Part shown: positions 44,442 to 54,000 of the stretch, piece after piece
Layout of the letters: every line of letters begins with the position of its first letter
Numbering within the stretch: position 1 is the first letter of the stretch
From: CAZZKG01 sp964654825
GTDB taxonomy: Bacteria > Gemmatimonadota > CAZMKB01
Assembly (NCBI GenBank): GCA_964654825.1
Contig: CAZZKG010000006.1
Location: 33,382 to 97,381, forward strand
Reading direction: 5' to 3'
DNA: 64,000 bases
Program-made: the position numbers and the translations under genes
The notes under the pieces: generated by a model
Database searches by the model: none
Told to the model about the DNA's origin: nothing
Seen by the model: the letters and a program-made list of their open reading frames with translations, nothing else

Positions 44442-46367
44442 TTACTTCAGGAGCACCATCTTCTTCGTAACCGAGCTCCCGTTATCCAGCTTGAGCCGGT
44501 AAAAGTAGATCCCGCTCGAGACGCTCTCTCCCCTCTCATTGTGTCCATCCCAGGTGACCGCATGGTCCCCGTTCGACTGGCTCGTGTTCACCAGTGTCGT
44601 CACCACCTCACCTCTCAGATTGTGGATGGTGAGAAGCACATTCGAATCCTCGGCCAGACTGTAACGGATAGTGGTCTGAGGATTGAACGGGTTGGGGTAA
44701 TTCTGCATGAGCGCCGTCGCCTTCGGTATAGGAGATGACTTCTCTCCTCCGTCCTCGATGCCCGTAGCCGGAGGCGGCGGGTCGAAGGCATTGTACATGA
44801 GATACACCCAGGTGATCGGAGCTTCCTCGCCACCACCGGTGAAGGCGAAGTTCGAGCCTTCGGGGTCGCTCACGTACATGAGGTGTACCTGTCCACCGGA
44901 GTTCACCCGTGCGACCGAGGGGTACCGGTCATCCATCAGCGGAGCGTTGGAGCAGTTCACCATGTTTTCGGATAGAGTCCAGTTAGTGTCACCATTGTCG
45001 GCGGCGACACAGAAGAGCTCACCGAAACCGAAATCCAGAGGCGCGTCATCCCTCCACTCATCCCGCATCTCCTGGAACACGACATAGAGAGTGGAATTGT
45101 CGTCACTCACGCCGATCGTGGGATAACTCGTCGGAAGCGTGTTGACCGGTACTGCGACCGAATCCTGAGAATGTCTCGTCGACGTATAGACTGTCGAGAC
45201 ACCGGTGTTGGGATCCCAGTGCTGTATCCGGTAGTTGAGACCCCACGGTTCGCCTCCGACGGTGAGCCCCGCAAAAAGACTGACCTGGTCACTCGAAAGG
45301 TTGACCGCAGCCCGGCCCTCGGCCCAGACGGCGTGTGGAGTACCATTGATGTCGTAGATGAAGTCCGCGGTTTCCCAGGGCCTGAAACCCAGCTTGGTCG
45401 TGTCAACATCACCGCTGCCGCCGAAATCCACCGTGTCGAGCAGAGTGTTGTCGAAGTTGGTCAGGTTGGTCATGGTGAAGTCTTCGAGACTGAAATCGCC
45501 GGTCGGCGACTCGTAAAGTCTCATGTCGCCACCGATGTCACCCACCAGGACACCGACCGTCCCGTCATCGTATGTCGCTATGGACGGCCACTCGACAGTG
45601 TTGTCGTTGAAGATGTTGAGATCGGGTGTCAGGTCGTACCAGGCCTGCATGTTGCCGGTGACGATACTGTCGGGAGACAGGTAGGACATCCACTGCGTGT
45701 CCGGACCGCCGGCGAACTGATTCGCCCCGACTGTCACCCCGGCATTGGTCGGGTTCACACCGATCTTGGGCCAGATAAGCGAGTAATCATCACCCGTGTT
45801 GTCCTGCATGTTGTCATAGTGCGGAGAGAAAGCGCCCAGGCCCTCGAAAGCATCGGTAAAAAGGGTGCTGGTCAGTACTCCACTCGGCTGATCAGAACTG
45901 TGGTTGCCGATGACGGCCGCGGCACCGGCGCCCAGGAAGTCGGGAAGGATGTCCAGTGAGGGGAAACCGCTCCTCGTGAGGCTCACCTCGCCCTGCTTTG
46001 CCGGATCTGACCCGGCAGCTGCGTAATAGTACCAGCAGTTCCTGTTGGGATAACCGGCATCGAAATCCGGGGACGAGAACCAGACCAGGTGCATGGCCCC
46101 GCCGGGAGTGATCACGATCCTCTTCGGTACCGAACCGTTTTCCTGGTAGTCATAGTAACCCGAATCGACCAGGAGACCTTCCGGTGGCTGGACCATCACC
46201 GGCTGAACCGGACCATTCACGACCGGCATGGCCGACATGCCGTCCCAGGCGATCCCCCTGGCTTCGCTGATGCTCGTGATGGGTACACCCGATGCCGCGA
46301 AGCCGGCCTGTACTGCAAGGATCATCGTGAAGGACAGGAGTGCAGTTACAACTATCAATCTTCTCAT
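44442..46367 (-). CDS. Secreted protein with FlgD-like/T9SS-type sorting domain, function unknown
   Basis: This 641-residue protein has a signal peptide (hydrophobic 8-24 with cleavage near FAAS). The body of about 520 residues is rich in Gly, Asp, Thr and Ser with beta-strand periodicity and repeated TWAS/HAVW-like patterns, suggesting a beta-propeller. I do not recognise the family. The C-terminal tail ALMQNYPNPFNPQTTI, HNLRGEVVTTLVN and SSGIYFYRLKL is close to that of the M6 protease, so both would use the same export machine. ATG 46367 has GGGGAGG five bases upstream. It lies 94 bp downstream of argF. Confidence 0.85.
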   Translation of the reverse strand: MRRLIVVTALLSFTMILAVQAGFAASGVPITSISEARGIAWDGMSAMPVVNGPVQPVMVQPPEGLLVDSGYYDYQENGSVPKRIVITPGGAMHLVWFSSPDFDAGYPNRNCWYYYAAAGSDPAKQGEVSLTRSGFPSLDILPDFLGAGAAAVIGNHSSDQPSGVLTSTLFTDAFEGLGAFSPHYDNMQDNTGDDYSLIWPKIGVNPTNAGVTVGANQFAGGPDTQWMSYLSPDSIVTGNMQAWYDLTPDLNIFNDNTVEWPSIATYDDGTVGVLVGDIGGDMRLYESPTGDFSLEDFTMTNLTNFDNTLLDTVDFGGSGDVDTTKLGFRPWETADFIYDINGTPHAVWAEGRAAVNLSSDQVSLFAGLTVGGEPWGLNYRIQHWDPNTGVSTVYTSTRHSQDSVAVPVNTLPTSYPTIGVSDDNSTLYVVFQEMRDEWRDDAPLDFGFGELFCVAADNGDTNWTLSENMVNCSNAPLMDDRYPSVARVNSGGQVHLMYVSDPEGSNFAFTGGGEEAPITWVYLMYNAFDPPPPATGIEDGGEKSSPIPKATALMQNYPNPFNPQTTIRYSLAEDSNVLLTIHNLRGEVVTTLVNTSQSNGDHAVTWDGHNERGESVSSGIYFYRLKLDNGSSVTKKMVLLK

Positions 46368-46461
46368 ATCGACCTCCCCTTAAGGTCTTGGAAGTGTCGT
46401 TACCCTCGGCTCATTTTTGAACCGGTGCGATTTCGAAAAGTTCGTACCCTCTCTGTACGTA

Positions 46462-47373
46462 TCACCTCCTTCCCAGCAGCTTGACCAGGAGTGCTTTCTG
46501 GGCGTGGAGCCTGTTTTCGGCTTGTGTGAAAACCACAGAATGAGGGCCATCCATGACCTCATCCGTTATCTCCTCACCACGGTGGGCCGGCAGACAGTGC
46601 ATCACGACAAACTCGTTCGAAGCTCGGGCGCAGAGGTCGGAGTTCACCTGAAACCCGGTAAACCTGCCGAGTTTCTCGGATCGCTCTTCCTCCTGCCCCA
46701 TACTTACCCAGGTATCAGTGTAAATGACGTCGGCTCCGGAAACAGCTTCTTCCGGGGAGTGAGTGAGGTGTATCTCACCGACTCCATTATTTATCGCTCT
46801 CCGGTAGATCGTATCATCGGGTTCAGAACCCTCCGGGACAGCGATGTTCAGAGTGAACGGCATTATCGCGGCCGCCTCGAGCCAGGAGTTCAGCACATTG
46901 TTGCCGTCACCGACGTAGCTGAGCTTCACACCCTCGAGCCGTCCGAGAGCTTCCTCGATCGTGAGGAGGTCGGCAAGGATCTGGCACGGGTGCAGGAGGT
47001 CCGTGAGACCGCTGATCACGGGTATCGTAGCGTACTCGCCCAGTTCTTTCACTTCGGCTTGATCAAACGTCCTGATCATGATCCCGTCGAGATAGCGTGA
47101 AAGGACCCGGGCCGTGTCGGCGATCGTCTCCCCTCGACCCAACTGAAGTTCACCACCCCGGAAATAAAGTGCAAGCCCGCCGAGCTGGTACATCCCTACT
47201 TCGAATGAAACTCTCGTCCGGGTGGATGATTTCTGAAAGATCATCCCGAGAGTCTGCCCGGTGAGTGTCTCCCGGTATGCCCCGGGGTCTTTTTTCAACT
47301 GCGAGGCCAGATCGAGGAGTCCCCGCACATCTTCCCGGGAAACACCCTCATAAGAGATAAAATCCTTTCTCAC
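46462..47373 (-). CDS. argF: Ornithine carbamoyltransferase
   Basis: This 303-residue enzyme makes citrulline from ornithine and carbamoyl phosphate. The carbamoyl-phosphate motif SSTRTRVSFE, the LHPCQILADLLT block and the ornithine-binding VMHCLPAHRGEEI loop are all present. GTG 47373 overlaps the hslU stop (GTGA), with GGAGG upstream, so it is coupled to the protease gene. Its position at the end of a pilus/topoisomerase/protease operon is unusual; no other arginine genes are in the window. Confidence 0.97.
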   Translation of the reverse strand: MRKDFISYEGVSREDVRGLLDLASQLKKDPGAYRETLTGQTLGMIFQKSSTRTRVSFEVGMYQLGGLALYFRGGELQLGRGETIADTARVLSRYLDGIMIRTFDQAEVKELGEYATIPVISGLTDLLHPCQILADLLTIEEALGRLEGVKLSYVGDGNNVLNSWLEAAAIMPFTLNIAVPEGSEPDDTIYRRAINNGVGEIHLTHSPEEAVSGADVIYTDTWVSMGQEEERSEKLGRFTGFQVNSDLCARASNEFVVMHCLPAHRGEEITDEVMDGPHSVVFTQAENRLHAQKALLVKLLGRR

Positions 47374-48854
47374 AGGATGTACCTCCGAAGATCTTCATCC
47401 TCCACAATCCTCTGAAGCCTGTTTATCACGTATTCCCTGCCTACGTCGATCTTCTTCACACCGCTTTCGGGGAGGCTGAATAGACAGTCGTCGAGAAGGA
47501 TGGTCATGATGGTGTGGAGCCTCCTGGCTCCGATATTCTCCATCCGCTCGTTCGCCACGGAAGCGATGTGGGCAATCTCCTGTATCCCGTCCTGGTGGAA
47601 TTCGACCATAGTGCCTTCGGCATCGAGAAGAGCTTTGTACTGCTTGATGAGAGCGTTTTTGGGTTCGACGAGAATGCGGACGAAATCCTCTTCGCTCAGC
47701 CTGTCGAGCTCGACCCTGATCGGGAATCTGCCCTGCATCTCCGGGATCAGGTCGGACGGACGGGACTCGTGAAACGCCCCGGCGGCGATGAACAGAATGT
47801 GATCCGTCGCTATCAGCCCGTATTTGGTAGGCACGTTGGACCCTTCGATAATAGGCAGGAGGTCACGCTGGACACCTTCCCTCGACACGTCAGGCCCAAC
47901 CTTGGTCCGTGACGCGGTTATTTTATCAACCTCGTCAATGAACACGATACCGGTATCTTCGACCCGATCCATGGCTTCCTGGACCACATCCTCAAGATCG
48001 ATGAGTTTCTTGACCTCCTCCTGGTACAGGATCCGTCGGGCTTCTTTGAGCGGTACCTTCCTCATTTTTTTCTTCTTCGGGATGACATCCTCGAGCATAT
48101 CCAGGACACAGGGATCGAGTTCTTCGAGACCCATCGGTGATAGAACTTCGACAAACGGAACAGACCGTGTGCTCACCTCGATTTCGACGTCTCTGTCTTC
48201 CAGATCTCCTTTATCGAGCTGTGCTTTAAACTTTTTCCGGCTGCTTTCCCTCAAGAGAAGCAGCTTCTCCAGTTCATCATCCTCATCGTAATCTCCCTCA
48301 TCCCTCTCGATGGCAAGCTGAAGCTCGCTGAAACCCCCTTTCCGCCTACCGGATTTCCCCGAGGTACCCTCGGGAAGTGGTGGCAGGAGGAGCTCGATCA
48401 GTCGTTCGTCGACATTCTTCAGCGCCACGTCCTCGATCTCACTTTCCATCTCCTGTCTGACCATGTTGACGGAGAGTTCCATGAGGTCCCGTATCATCGA
48501 TTCGACATCCCGCCCTACATACCCGACCTCGGTGAACTTGGATGCCTCAACTTTCACGAAGGGGGCATTTGCAAGTTTCGCCAGCCTCCTGGCGATCTCC
48601 GTTTTGCCCACACCCGTCGGGCCAATCATGATGATATTATTGGGCATGATCTCTTCTCTGAGCTCGGGAGCTACCTTTCTCCGCCTCCACCTGTTACGAA
48701 GAGCGATTGCGACAGCCCTTTTTGCTTTCATCTGCCCGACGACGTATTTGTCGAGCTCTGCGACGACTTGTGTGGGAGTGAGGATCGCATCCTCATCACA
48801 CTGCCCGGACGGGGCGACCCCCTCTTCCGCTTCCATGTTCAGACCCATCTGCAT
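47370..48854 (-). CDS. hslU: ATP-dependent protease ATPase subunit HslU (ClpY)
   Basis: This 494-residue AAA+ unfoldase is slightly longer than most relatives. LTPTQVVAELDKYVVGQMKAK is the family start after an extra 25 residues. Walker A is GPTGVGKTEIARRL and Walker B IVFIDEVDKI, with an insertion (I) domain of about 170 residues between them. The C-terminal EDEDLRRYIL is the peptide that docks into HslV. ATG 48854 follows the hslV stop by a few bases with GAGG nine bases upstream. It unfolds substrates for HslV. Confidence 0.97.
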   Translation of the reverse strand: MQMGLNMEAEEGVAPSGQCDEDAILTPTQVVAELDKYVVGQMKAKRAVAIALRNRWRRRKVAPELREEIMPNNIIMIGPTGVGKTEIARRLAKLANAPFVKVEASKFTEVGYVGRDVESMIRDLMELSVNMVRQEMESEIEDVALKNVDERLIELLLPPLPEGTSGKSGRRKGGFSELQLAIERDEGDYDEDDELEKLLLLRESSRKKFKAQLDKGDLEDRDVEIEVSTRSVPFVEVLSPMGLEELDPCVLDMLEDVIPKKKKMRKVPLKEARRILYQEEVKKLIDLEDVVQEAMDRVEDTGIVFIDEVDKITASRTKVGPDVSREGVQRDLLPIIEGSNVPTKYGLIATDHILFIAAGAFHESRPSDLIPEMQGRFPIRVELDRLSEEDFVRILVEPKNALIKQYKALLDAEGTMVEFHQDGIQEIAHIASVANERMENIGARRLHTIMTILLDDCLFSLPESGVKKIDVGREYVINRLQRIVEDEDLRRYIL

Positions 48855-48857
48855 AGT

Positions 48858-49394
48858 TTATTTCCTCACATCTATGGACATCGTCACGATGTTCTCATTC
48901 GTATAGACACAAATTCCTGCTGCGATTTTCAGAGATTCCTCGACGATCTGCCTTGCACCCATTTCCGTCTTGTCGATGAGCGCGCGCGCGGCAGCCAGAG
49001 CATATGGCCCCCCGGAACCCAGAGCAATGATGCCGTCATCCGGCTCGATGACATCACCGTTGCCGGATATCAGGAAACTGTAACTCTCATCGACGACTGC
49101 CAGAAGGGCTTCGAGCCTGCGCAGGTACTTCTCGGTTCTCCAGTCTTTAGCAAGCTCGATGGCGGATTTCGGCAGATTACCGGAATACTTGTCCAGCTTC
49201 TCTTCGAATCTCTGAAAGAGAGTAAAAGCATCCGCTGTCGCCCCGGCAAAACCGACCAGGATCTTTCCCTCTCTGAGAGTTCTGATCTTCGAGGCCTTCT
49301 CTTTGACGATCGTATCACCCAGGGTAACCTGACCGTCACCACCCATGGCAACCTCAGCCCTGCACCTCACTGAAACTATAGTCGTACTGATCAT
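48858..49394 (-). CDS. hslV: ATP-dependent protease peptidase subunit HslV (ClpQ)
   Basis: This is a 178-residue Thr-protease. In known HslV the catalytic Thr becomes N-terminal when Met is removed. Here the start is M-I-S-T-T-I-V-S-V, so three residues precede the T-T pair and a short propeptide is implied. KVAMGGDGQVTLG-like EVAMGGDGQVTLGDT, KILVGFAGATADAFTLF and the DGIIALGSGGPYALAAARAL block confirm the family. ATG 49394 is preferred; the open frame upstream lies in the xerC shadow. It forms a double hexameric ring with HslU. Confidence 0.95.
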   Translation of the reverse strand: MISTTIVSVRCRAEVAMGGDGQVTLGDTIVKEKASKIRTLREGKILVGFAGATADAFTLFQRFEEKLDKYSGNLPKSAIELAKDWRTEKYLRRLEALLAVVDESYSFLISGNGDVIEPDDGIIALGSGGPYALAAARALIDKTEMGARQIVEESLKIAAGICVYTNENIVTMSIDVRK

Positions 49395-49407
49395 CCTGCA
49401 ACCTTTT

Positions 49408-50319
49408 TCATTTACGAGGGTGGGACTTTCGGTGAACCTCGAGCAGGCGCTGGGGGGTGAGATGTGTGTAAATCTGAGTGGATGAGAGCGACGCATGTCC
49501 GAGAAGCTCCTTTACACTGAAAATATCCGCCCCTTTTTCGAGAAGATGAGTCGCAAAGGCGTGCCGGAGGCTGTGTGGTGAAAAACCTTTTCGCCTCAAA
49601 GCCTTTTCGAAACACGTTCCGACGATTCTCTGAACCTGTCTGACGCCGAGCCTTCTCCCCTTCAGATTGAGGAAAACCGGGTTCTCCCCTCTCATCACCA
49701 ACCCGGGGGACCGCGTTTTGCAACATGAAATATACCTCATCAGTGATTCGATTGCAACGGAACCGATCGAAACGAACCTTTCCGTTTTACGCTTGCCCCG
49801 CACCTTGATCGATTCTCCGATGAAATCGATATCACTCATATTCATCCCTACCAGTTCACTCACCCGGACCCCCGTGGAGTAAATCACCTCGACAATCGCC
49901 CTGTTCCGGAGCTGGTACAGCTGATCCCCTTCAGTTGACTCGATCACCAGTCTCACTTCGTCGATACTCAGTAATTCCGGGAGAGGTTTCTCCTGCCGGG
50001 GAGTGTGGAGCGCTCTCGCTGGATTGCCTGATACGGAACCTTCCCGGAGAAGAAAATCGTAGAACGTCCGGAGAGATGTCAGCTTCCTTGCGAGTGTCCT
50101 GCGGCCACAGCCCTCCCTCCCCAGATACCCGAGGAAAGACCTCACCGTCTGGTGGTCGACGTCACTGAATTTGCAGTCATGCCGGCCGAGGAAACTCTGC
50201 AGAAAAACGCAGAACTGCTTGAGGTCTAGTCGGTAGCCGGATATGGTGTGAGGAGAGAGATTCCTCACTTTCTCGAGATACGTGAGGAAATTGGAAATCT
50301 CTGATCGTTGTTCACTCAC
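49408..50319 (-). CDS. xerC: Tyrosine recombinase XerC/XerD-like
   Basis: This 303-residue tyrosine recombinase has an N-terminal SAM-like core-binding domain (SNFLTYLEKVRNLSPHTISGY). The catalytic domain has Arg in YSTGVRVSEL, HSLRHAFATHLLEKG (H-x-x-R) and LLGHASLSSTQIYTH with the terminal Tyr. It resolves chromosome dimers at dif with its partner. GTG 50319 overlaps the trmFO stop (GTGA) and has GGAGG six bases upstream. The position between trmFO and hslV is the classical xerC place; assignment as C rather than D rests on that. Confidence 0.95.
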   Translation of the reverse strand: MSEQRSEISNFLTYLEKVRNLSPHTISGYRLDLKQFCVFLQSFLGRHDCKFSDVDHQTVRSFLGYLGREGCGRRTLARKLTSLRTFYDFLLREGSVSGNPARALHTPRQEKPLPELLSIDEVRLVIESTEGDQLYQLRNRAIVEVIYSTGVRVSELVGMNMSDIDFIGESIKVRGKRKTERFVSIGSVAIESLMRYISCCKTRSPGLVMRGENPVFLNLKGRRLGVRQVQRIVGTCFEKALRRKGFSPHSLRHAFATHLLEKGADIFSVKELLGHASLSSTQIYTHLTPQRLLEVHRKSHPRK

Positions 50320-51647
50320 GACAGCACCTCCATCACCCACTCCCGCATGTCCTCTATGGCCCGCCCGGACTGAAGTTTTTTCTTCTCTCTGCCTCTCCCG
50401 GTCCCCGGTGCGGGGAGCAGGCCCATGTTTACATTCATCGGTTGAAAGCCGGCGGGGTCGGAATTCCCGATGTGAGTGAGCAGAGCGCCGGTCATCGTCG
50501 ACACCGGCGGCAGCACCGGTTGTTTGCCCTCGAGGACTCTCGATACGTTCAGAGCAGCGACGAGGCCCGACGCAATGGATTCGACGTACCCCTCGACACC
50601 GGTTAGCTGACCGGCGAGGAAAACAGTCTCCCACCCGGGGTGGCGGGGCTGGAAAAACCGTGTCAGCACACCGGGTGAGTTCACGAAGGTGTTCCGATGC
50701 ACACTTCCGTAACGGAGAAATTCCGATTCCCCGAGACCGGGTATCATCCTGAACACCCGCTCTTGTTCGGGATACTTCAGCCTTGTCTGAAATCCTACCA
50801 TGTTCCACATACTTCCCTGTATGTCCTCTCTCCTGAGCTGGACAACGGCAAAAGGCCGCCTTCCAGTCCCCGGTATATTGAGGCCGACGGGTCGCAGGGG
50901 TCCGAATCGGAGGGCATCCTTCCCTCTCCCGGCAATGACTTCGACGGGAAGGCACGCTTCGAAAAGATGCTTTTTTTCGAACTCGCGGGGAATCGAGCAT
51001 TCGGCAGTGAGCAGTGCTTCGTAGAATCGCTCGTACTCACCCCGATCCATGGGACAGTTGAGGTAATCGTCACCGCCCTTCCCGTATCTGGATGTTTCAT
51101 ACACCCTGGTCCGGTCGATCGAATCAGCCGCCAGGACAGGGGATATGGCGTCGTAGAAGAAAAGATTGTCCGCTCCGAGAAGGTCTGCCAGGAATGCAGC
51201 GAGTGAAGCCGAGGTCAGAGGACCCGAAGCGATAATAGTCGGTACTTCCGGTGACAGGCTTCGTACTTCCTCTCCTGCCACCGATACGCCGTCTAAAGAA
51301 GACAGTCGCGCGGTCAGCTGTCGGGAAAAGTTCCTCCTGTCAACGGCCAGCGCTCCACCTGCCGGGACACGTGTTTCGAATGCCAGATCGAGGAGTGAGC
51401 AGCCCAGGAGCTTGAGTTCTTCTTTGAGAATACCGCTCGAAGTAACGGGATCGATCGATTTGAGGGAATTGCTGCAGACCAGCTCGGCGAGATCCTGTGT
51501 CTGGTGAGCGGGAGTTCTCCCACCACCAATCCTCATCTCGGAAAGGCTAACATGAAGACCCCTCTTCGCCAGCCAGAAGGCTGCTTCGCACCCTGCCAGG
51601 CCCCCACCGATAACCCTGACAGGAGGAGCATCCTTCGATTTATTCAT
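50316..51647 (-). CDS. trmFO: Folate/FAD-dependent tRNA (uracil-5-)-methyltransferase TrmFO
   Basis: This protein of about 443 residues makes m5U54 in the T loop using methylene-tetrahydrofolate and FADH2. VIGGGLAGCEAAFWLAKRG is the Rossmann FAD motif. RTPAHQTQDLAELVCSNSL, FETRVPAGGALAVDR and LAGQLTGVEGYVESIASG are hallmark TrmFO blocks. The start at 51647 (ATG) has GAGG close by and overlaps the topA stop; the GTG at 51668 is an alternative. Gene order topA-trmFO-xerC-hslV-hslU is shared with Bacillus. Confidence 0.96.
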   Translation of the reverse strand: MNKSKDAPPVRVIGGGLAGCEAAFWLAKRGLHVSLSEMRIGGGRTPAHQTQDLAELVCSNSLKSIDPVTSSGILKEELKLLGCSLLDLAFETRVPAGGALAVDRRNFSRQLTARLSSLDGVSVAGEEVRSLSPEVPTIIASGPLTSASLAAFLADLLGADNLFFYDAISPVLAADSIDRTRVYETSRYGKGGDDYLNCPMDRGEYERFYEALLTAECSIPREFEKKHLFEACLPVEVIAGRGKDALRFGPLRPVGLNIPGTGRRPFAVVQLRREDIQGSMWNMVGFQTRLKYPEQERVFRMIPGLGESEFLRYGSVHRNTFVNSPGVLTRFFQPRHPGWETVFLAGQLTGVEGYVESIASGLVAALNVSRVLEGKQPVLPPVSTMTGALLTHIGNSDPAGFQPMNVNMGLLPAPGTGRGREKKKLQSGRAIEDMREWVMEVLS

Positions 51648-54000
51648 CCACCTCAGACTCTCTTTCACATTTGAGGCATACGAGCTTGTTCTGACCCCGC
51701 CCTCGTGTGCGTTTCATTTTCGCGTACCCGTACTCGCAGGACGGACAGGTGAACTCGATCGGTTTCTCCCAGACGGCAAAATCGCATGACGGATAACGGG
51801 AACACCCATAGAACGTCTTCCCTTTCTTCCGGGTCCGTCTCTGGGACAGTTCACCGTCGCAGTCTTCCCGAGGGCATGGTATGCCGAGCGTGATCGTTTT
51901 GGTGTACTTGCACTCGGGATATCTGGAACAGGCGAGGAACTTTCCGAACCTTCCGTTTTTCACGACCATCGGAGAGCCGCATTCGGTGCATTCCTCATCG
52001 ACACCCTCGGCTTCTTCTTCCAGTGACTGGGTGGCTTTGCACTCAGGGTACCGGGAGCAGGCGAGAAAGGCACCATACCTCCCTCTCCGCACCTCCATGT
52101 CACTCCCGCACAACGGGCACTTCTTGTCGGTCGTTACCAGCTCCTGATCCTGCCCGTCGATCTGTTTCGTATTGGTGCACTCGGGGTAACCGGAACAACC
52201 CAGGAACAACCCTCCCCTGCTCCACTTCACCACCATGGGGCGGCTGCATTTTTCACAAACAGCGTTCTCGTTACCACTCTCCCTGAGAAGCAGTTCCTGT
52301 GCACGACCCCCTCCACCGTCGAGAGCCTCACTGAAAGGACCATAGAACTCCGCGAGCACTTCCTGCCAGCCGCGATCTCCTCGCTCGATACTGTCGAGTT
52401 TGGATTCCATCTCCCTGGTGAACCCGACGTCGAACAGCTCGGGGAATCCACCGACACAGATTTTGCTAACCATCCTGCCGAGCTCGGTCGGCATGAGCTT
52501 TCGCTTATCGATTTCCACGTAAGTACGGTTGAGAAGTGTCCCCATGATCGATGCGTACGTCGACGGTCGACCGATACCGTCGGTCTCGAGTTCCTTGATG
52601 AGCGAGGCCTCGGTGAATCTCGGAGGCGGTTTGGTAAAGTGCTGCTCGGGAGTGAGTTCCTTGAGAGAAAGCTCCTCGCCTTCCTCCATGAGGGGAAGCA
52701 GACCTTCCACTTCCTTCTCATCGGTTTCTTCGACGGATTCACGGTAGACTGCGAGGAAACCGTCGAACTTGATGACAGAACCGTTTGCTCTGAAGAGAAA
52801 CCTCCCGACAGGGATGTCCACCGTGGTCACGTCGTACACCGCCGGGGTCATCTGCGAAGCGACAAATCGCTGCCAGATGAGATTGTATAGCTTTCTCTGC
52901 TCGGGAGCGAGGAATTTCTTCACCGAATCCGGTGTTCTCAGCACCGATGTCGGACGGATTGCCTCGTGAGCGTCCTGGACCTTCCCCTTCTGCTTGTATC
53001 TATTGGGAGTTTTCGGGAGAGAGCCGGATGAGTAGCTGGAGTTGATATAATCTCTCACTTCGGTCAGAGCCAGGTCTGAGATCCTGATAGAATCAGTTCG
53101 CATGTATGTGATGAGGCCGACACTTCCTTCTTCGCCTATCTCTATACCCTCGTAAAGGTTCTGCGCTATCCTCATCGTCCGGGATGAGGACATGCCGAAC
53201 CTCCTCGAAGCTTCCTGCTGAAGGGTACTGGTGATAAACGGCGGGGCTGGATTCCGTTTTCTCTCCTTCTTCGTGATCGTTTTGATGACAAAAGGGCTGC
53301 TTCCGGCTTCGTCCCGAATCCTGTCTGCTTCTTCCTCGTTCGGGATCTCGGGGTTTTTCCCATCGATCTTGACGAGTTTCGCCTCGAAGTCCTCCTCCCG
53401 CGGAGTGGCGAGAGAAGCGGTGATGGACCAGTACTCCTCGGGGACGAACCGCTCGATCTCTTCCTCCCGTTCGCATATCAATCGAAGGGCTACGCTCTGA
53501 ACCCTCCCTGCACTCAAACCCGGCCTGATGATCTTCCAGATGATCGGACTGACCTGGTACCCAACCAGCCTGTCGAGAACCCTCCTCGCCTGTTGAGCAT
53601 TCACTTTTTGCTCATCAATCGATCGAGGGTTCTGCATCGCATCTTCCACAGCTTTCCTCGTAATCTCGAAGAAGAGTACCCGATGGCACGGCCTGTCTTC
53701 GAGGCAGAGTTTCTCAGCTATGAAGTAAGCAATCGCTTCACCCTCGCGGTCCGGATCCATAGCGAGATAGACGTTTTCCGCACTTTCGGCGGCGGTCTTC
53801 AATTCTTTGAGCGCTTTCTGCTTGCTGGGGATAGTAATATACTTCGGCTTGAAGCCGTTATTAATTTCGACGCCGAGTTCCTTCTTGGGGAGGTCTACTA
53901 TATGGCCGTTCGAGGCCTTGACCGCAAATCGGTTACCCAGATACTTGCCTATTGTTTTTGCTTTTGTTTTTGACTCAACTATCACCAGGGACTTCTTCAT
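51640..54000 (-). CDS. topA: DNA topoisomerase I (type IA) with five zinc ribbons
   Basis: This 786-residue enzyme has a Toprim domain (KSLVIVESKTKAKTIGKYLG; DPDREGEAIA acidic motif), the IA catalytic core with the nucleophile Tyr in GLITYMRTDSIRIS, and RFTEASLIKELE. The C-terminus has five four-Cys zinc ribbons: CEKC..CSGYPEC, CPLC..CSRYPEC, CTEC..CSRYPEC, CPREDCDG..CSRYPSC and CPSC..CLKC. E. coli TopA has three. It relaxes negatively supercoiled DNA. It overlaps smg by 26 bp with GAGGGAG as ribosome-binding site. Confidence 0.97.
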   Translation of the reverse strand: MKKSLVIVESKTKAKTIGKYLGNRFAVKASNGHIVDLPKKELGVEINNGFKPKYITIPSKQKALKELKTAAESAENVYLAMDPDREGEAIAYFIAEKLCLEDRPCHRVLFFEITRKAVEDAMQNPRSIDEQKVNAQQARRVLDRLVGYQVSPIIWKIIRPGLSAGRVQSVALRLICEREEEIERFVPEEYWSITASLATPREEDFEAKLVKIDGKNPEIPNEEEADRIRDEAGSSPFVIKTITKKERKRNPAPPFITSTLQQEASRRFGMSSSRTMRIAQNLYEGIEIGEEGSVGLITYMRTDSIRISDLALTEVRDYINSSYSSGSLPKTPNRYKQKGKVQDAHEAIRPTSVLRTPDSVKKFLAPEQRKLYNLIWQRFVASQMTPAVYDVTTVDIPVGRFLFRANGSVIKFDGFLAVYRESVEETDEKEVEGLLPLMEEGEELSLKELTPEQHFTKPPPRFTEASLIKELETDGIGRPSTYASIMGTLLNRTYVEIDKRKLMPTELGRMVSKICVGGFPELFDVGFTREMESKLDSIERGDRGWQEVLAEFYGPFSEALDGGGGRAQELLLRESGNENAVCEKCSRPMVVKWSRGGLFLGCSGYPECTNTKQIDGQDQELVTTDKKCPLCGSDMEVRRGRYGAFLACSRYPECKATQSLEEEAEGVDEECTECGSPMVVKNGRFGKFLACSRYPECKYTKTITLGIPCPREDCDGELSQRRTRKKGKTFYGCSRYPSCDFAVWEKPIEFTCPSCEYGYAKMKRTRGRGQNKLVCLKCERESEVDE

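Noticed and set aside
46374..46461. Rho-independent terminator after argF
   Set aside because: A short CGTAC/GTACG stem exists but lacks a convincing stem length and T-run, so read-through to the next gene cannot be excluded.
50320..51000. Long N-terminal extension of XerC
   Set aside because: The extension is antisense-like low-quality sequence overlapping trmFO. GTG 50319 has a strong ribosome-binding site and the normal length.
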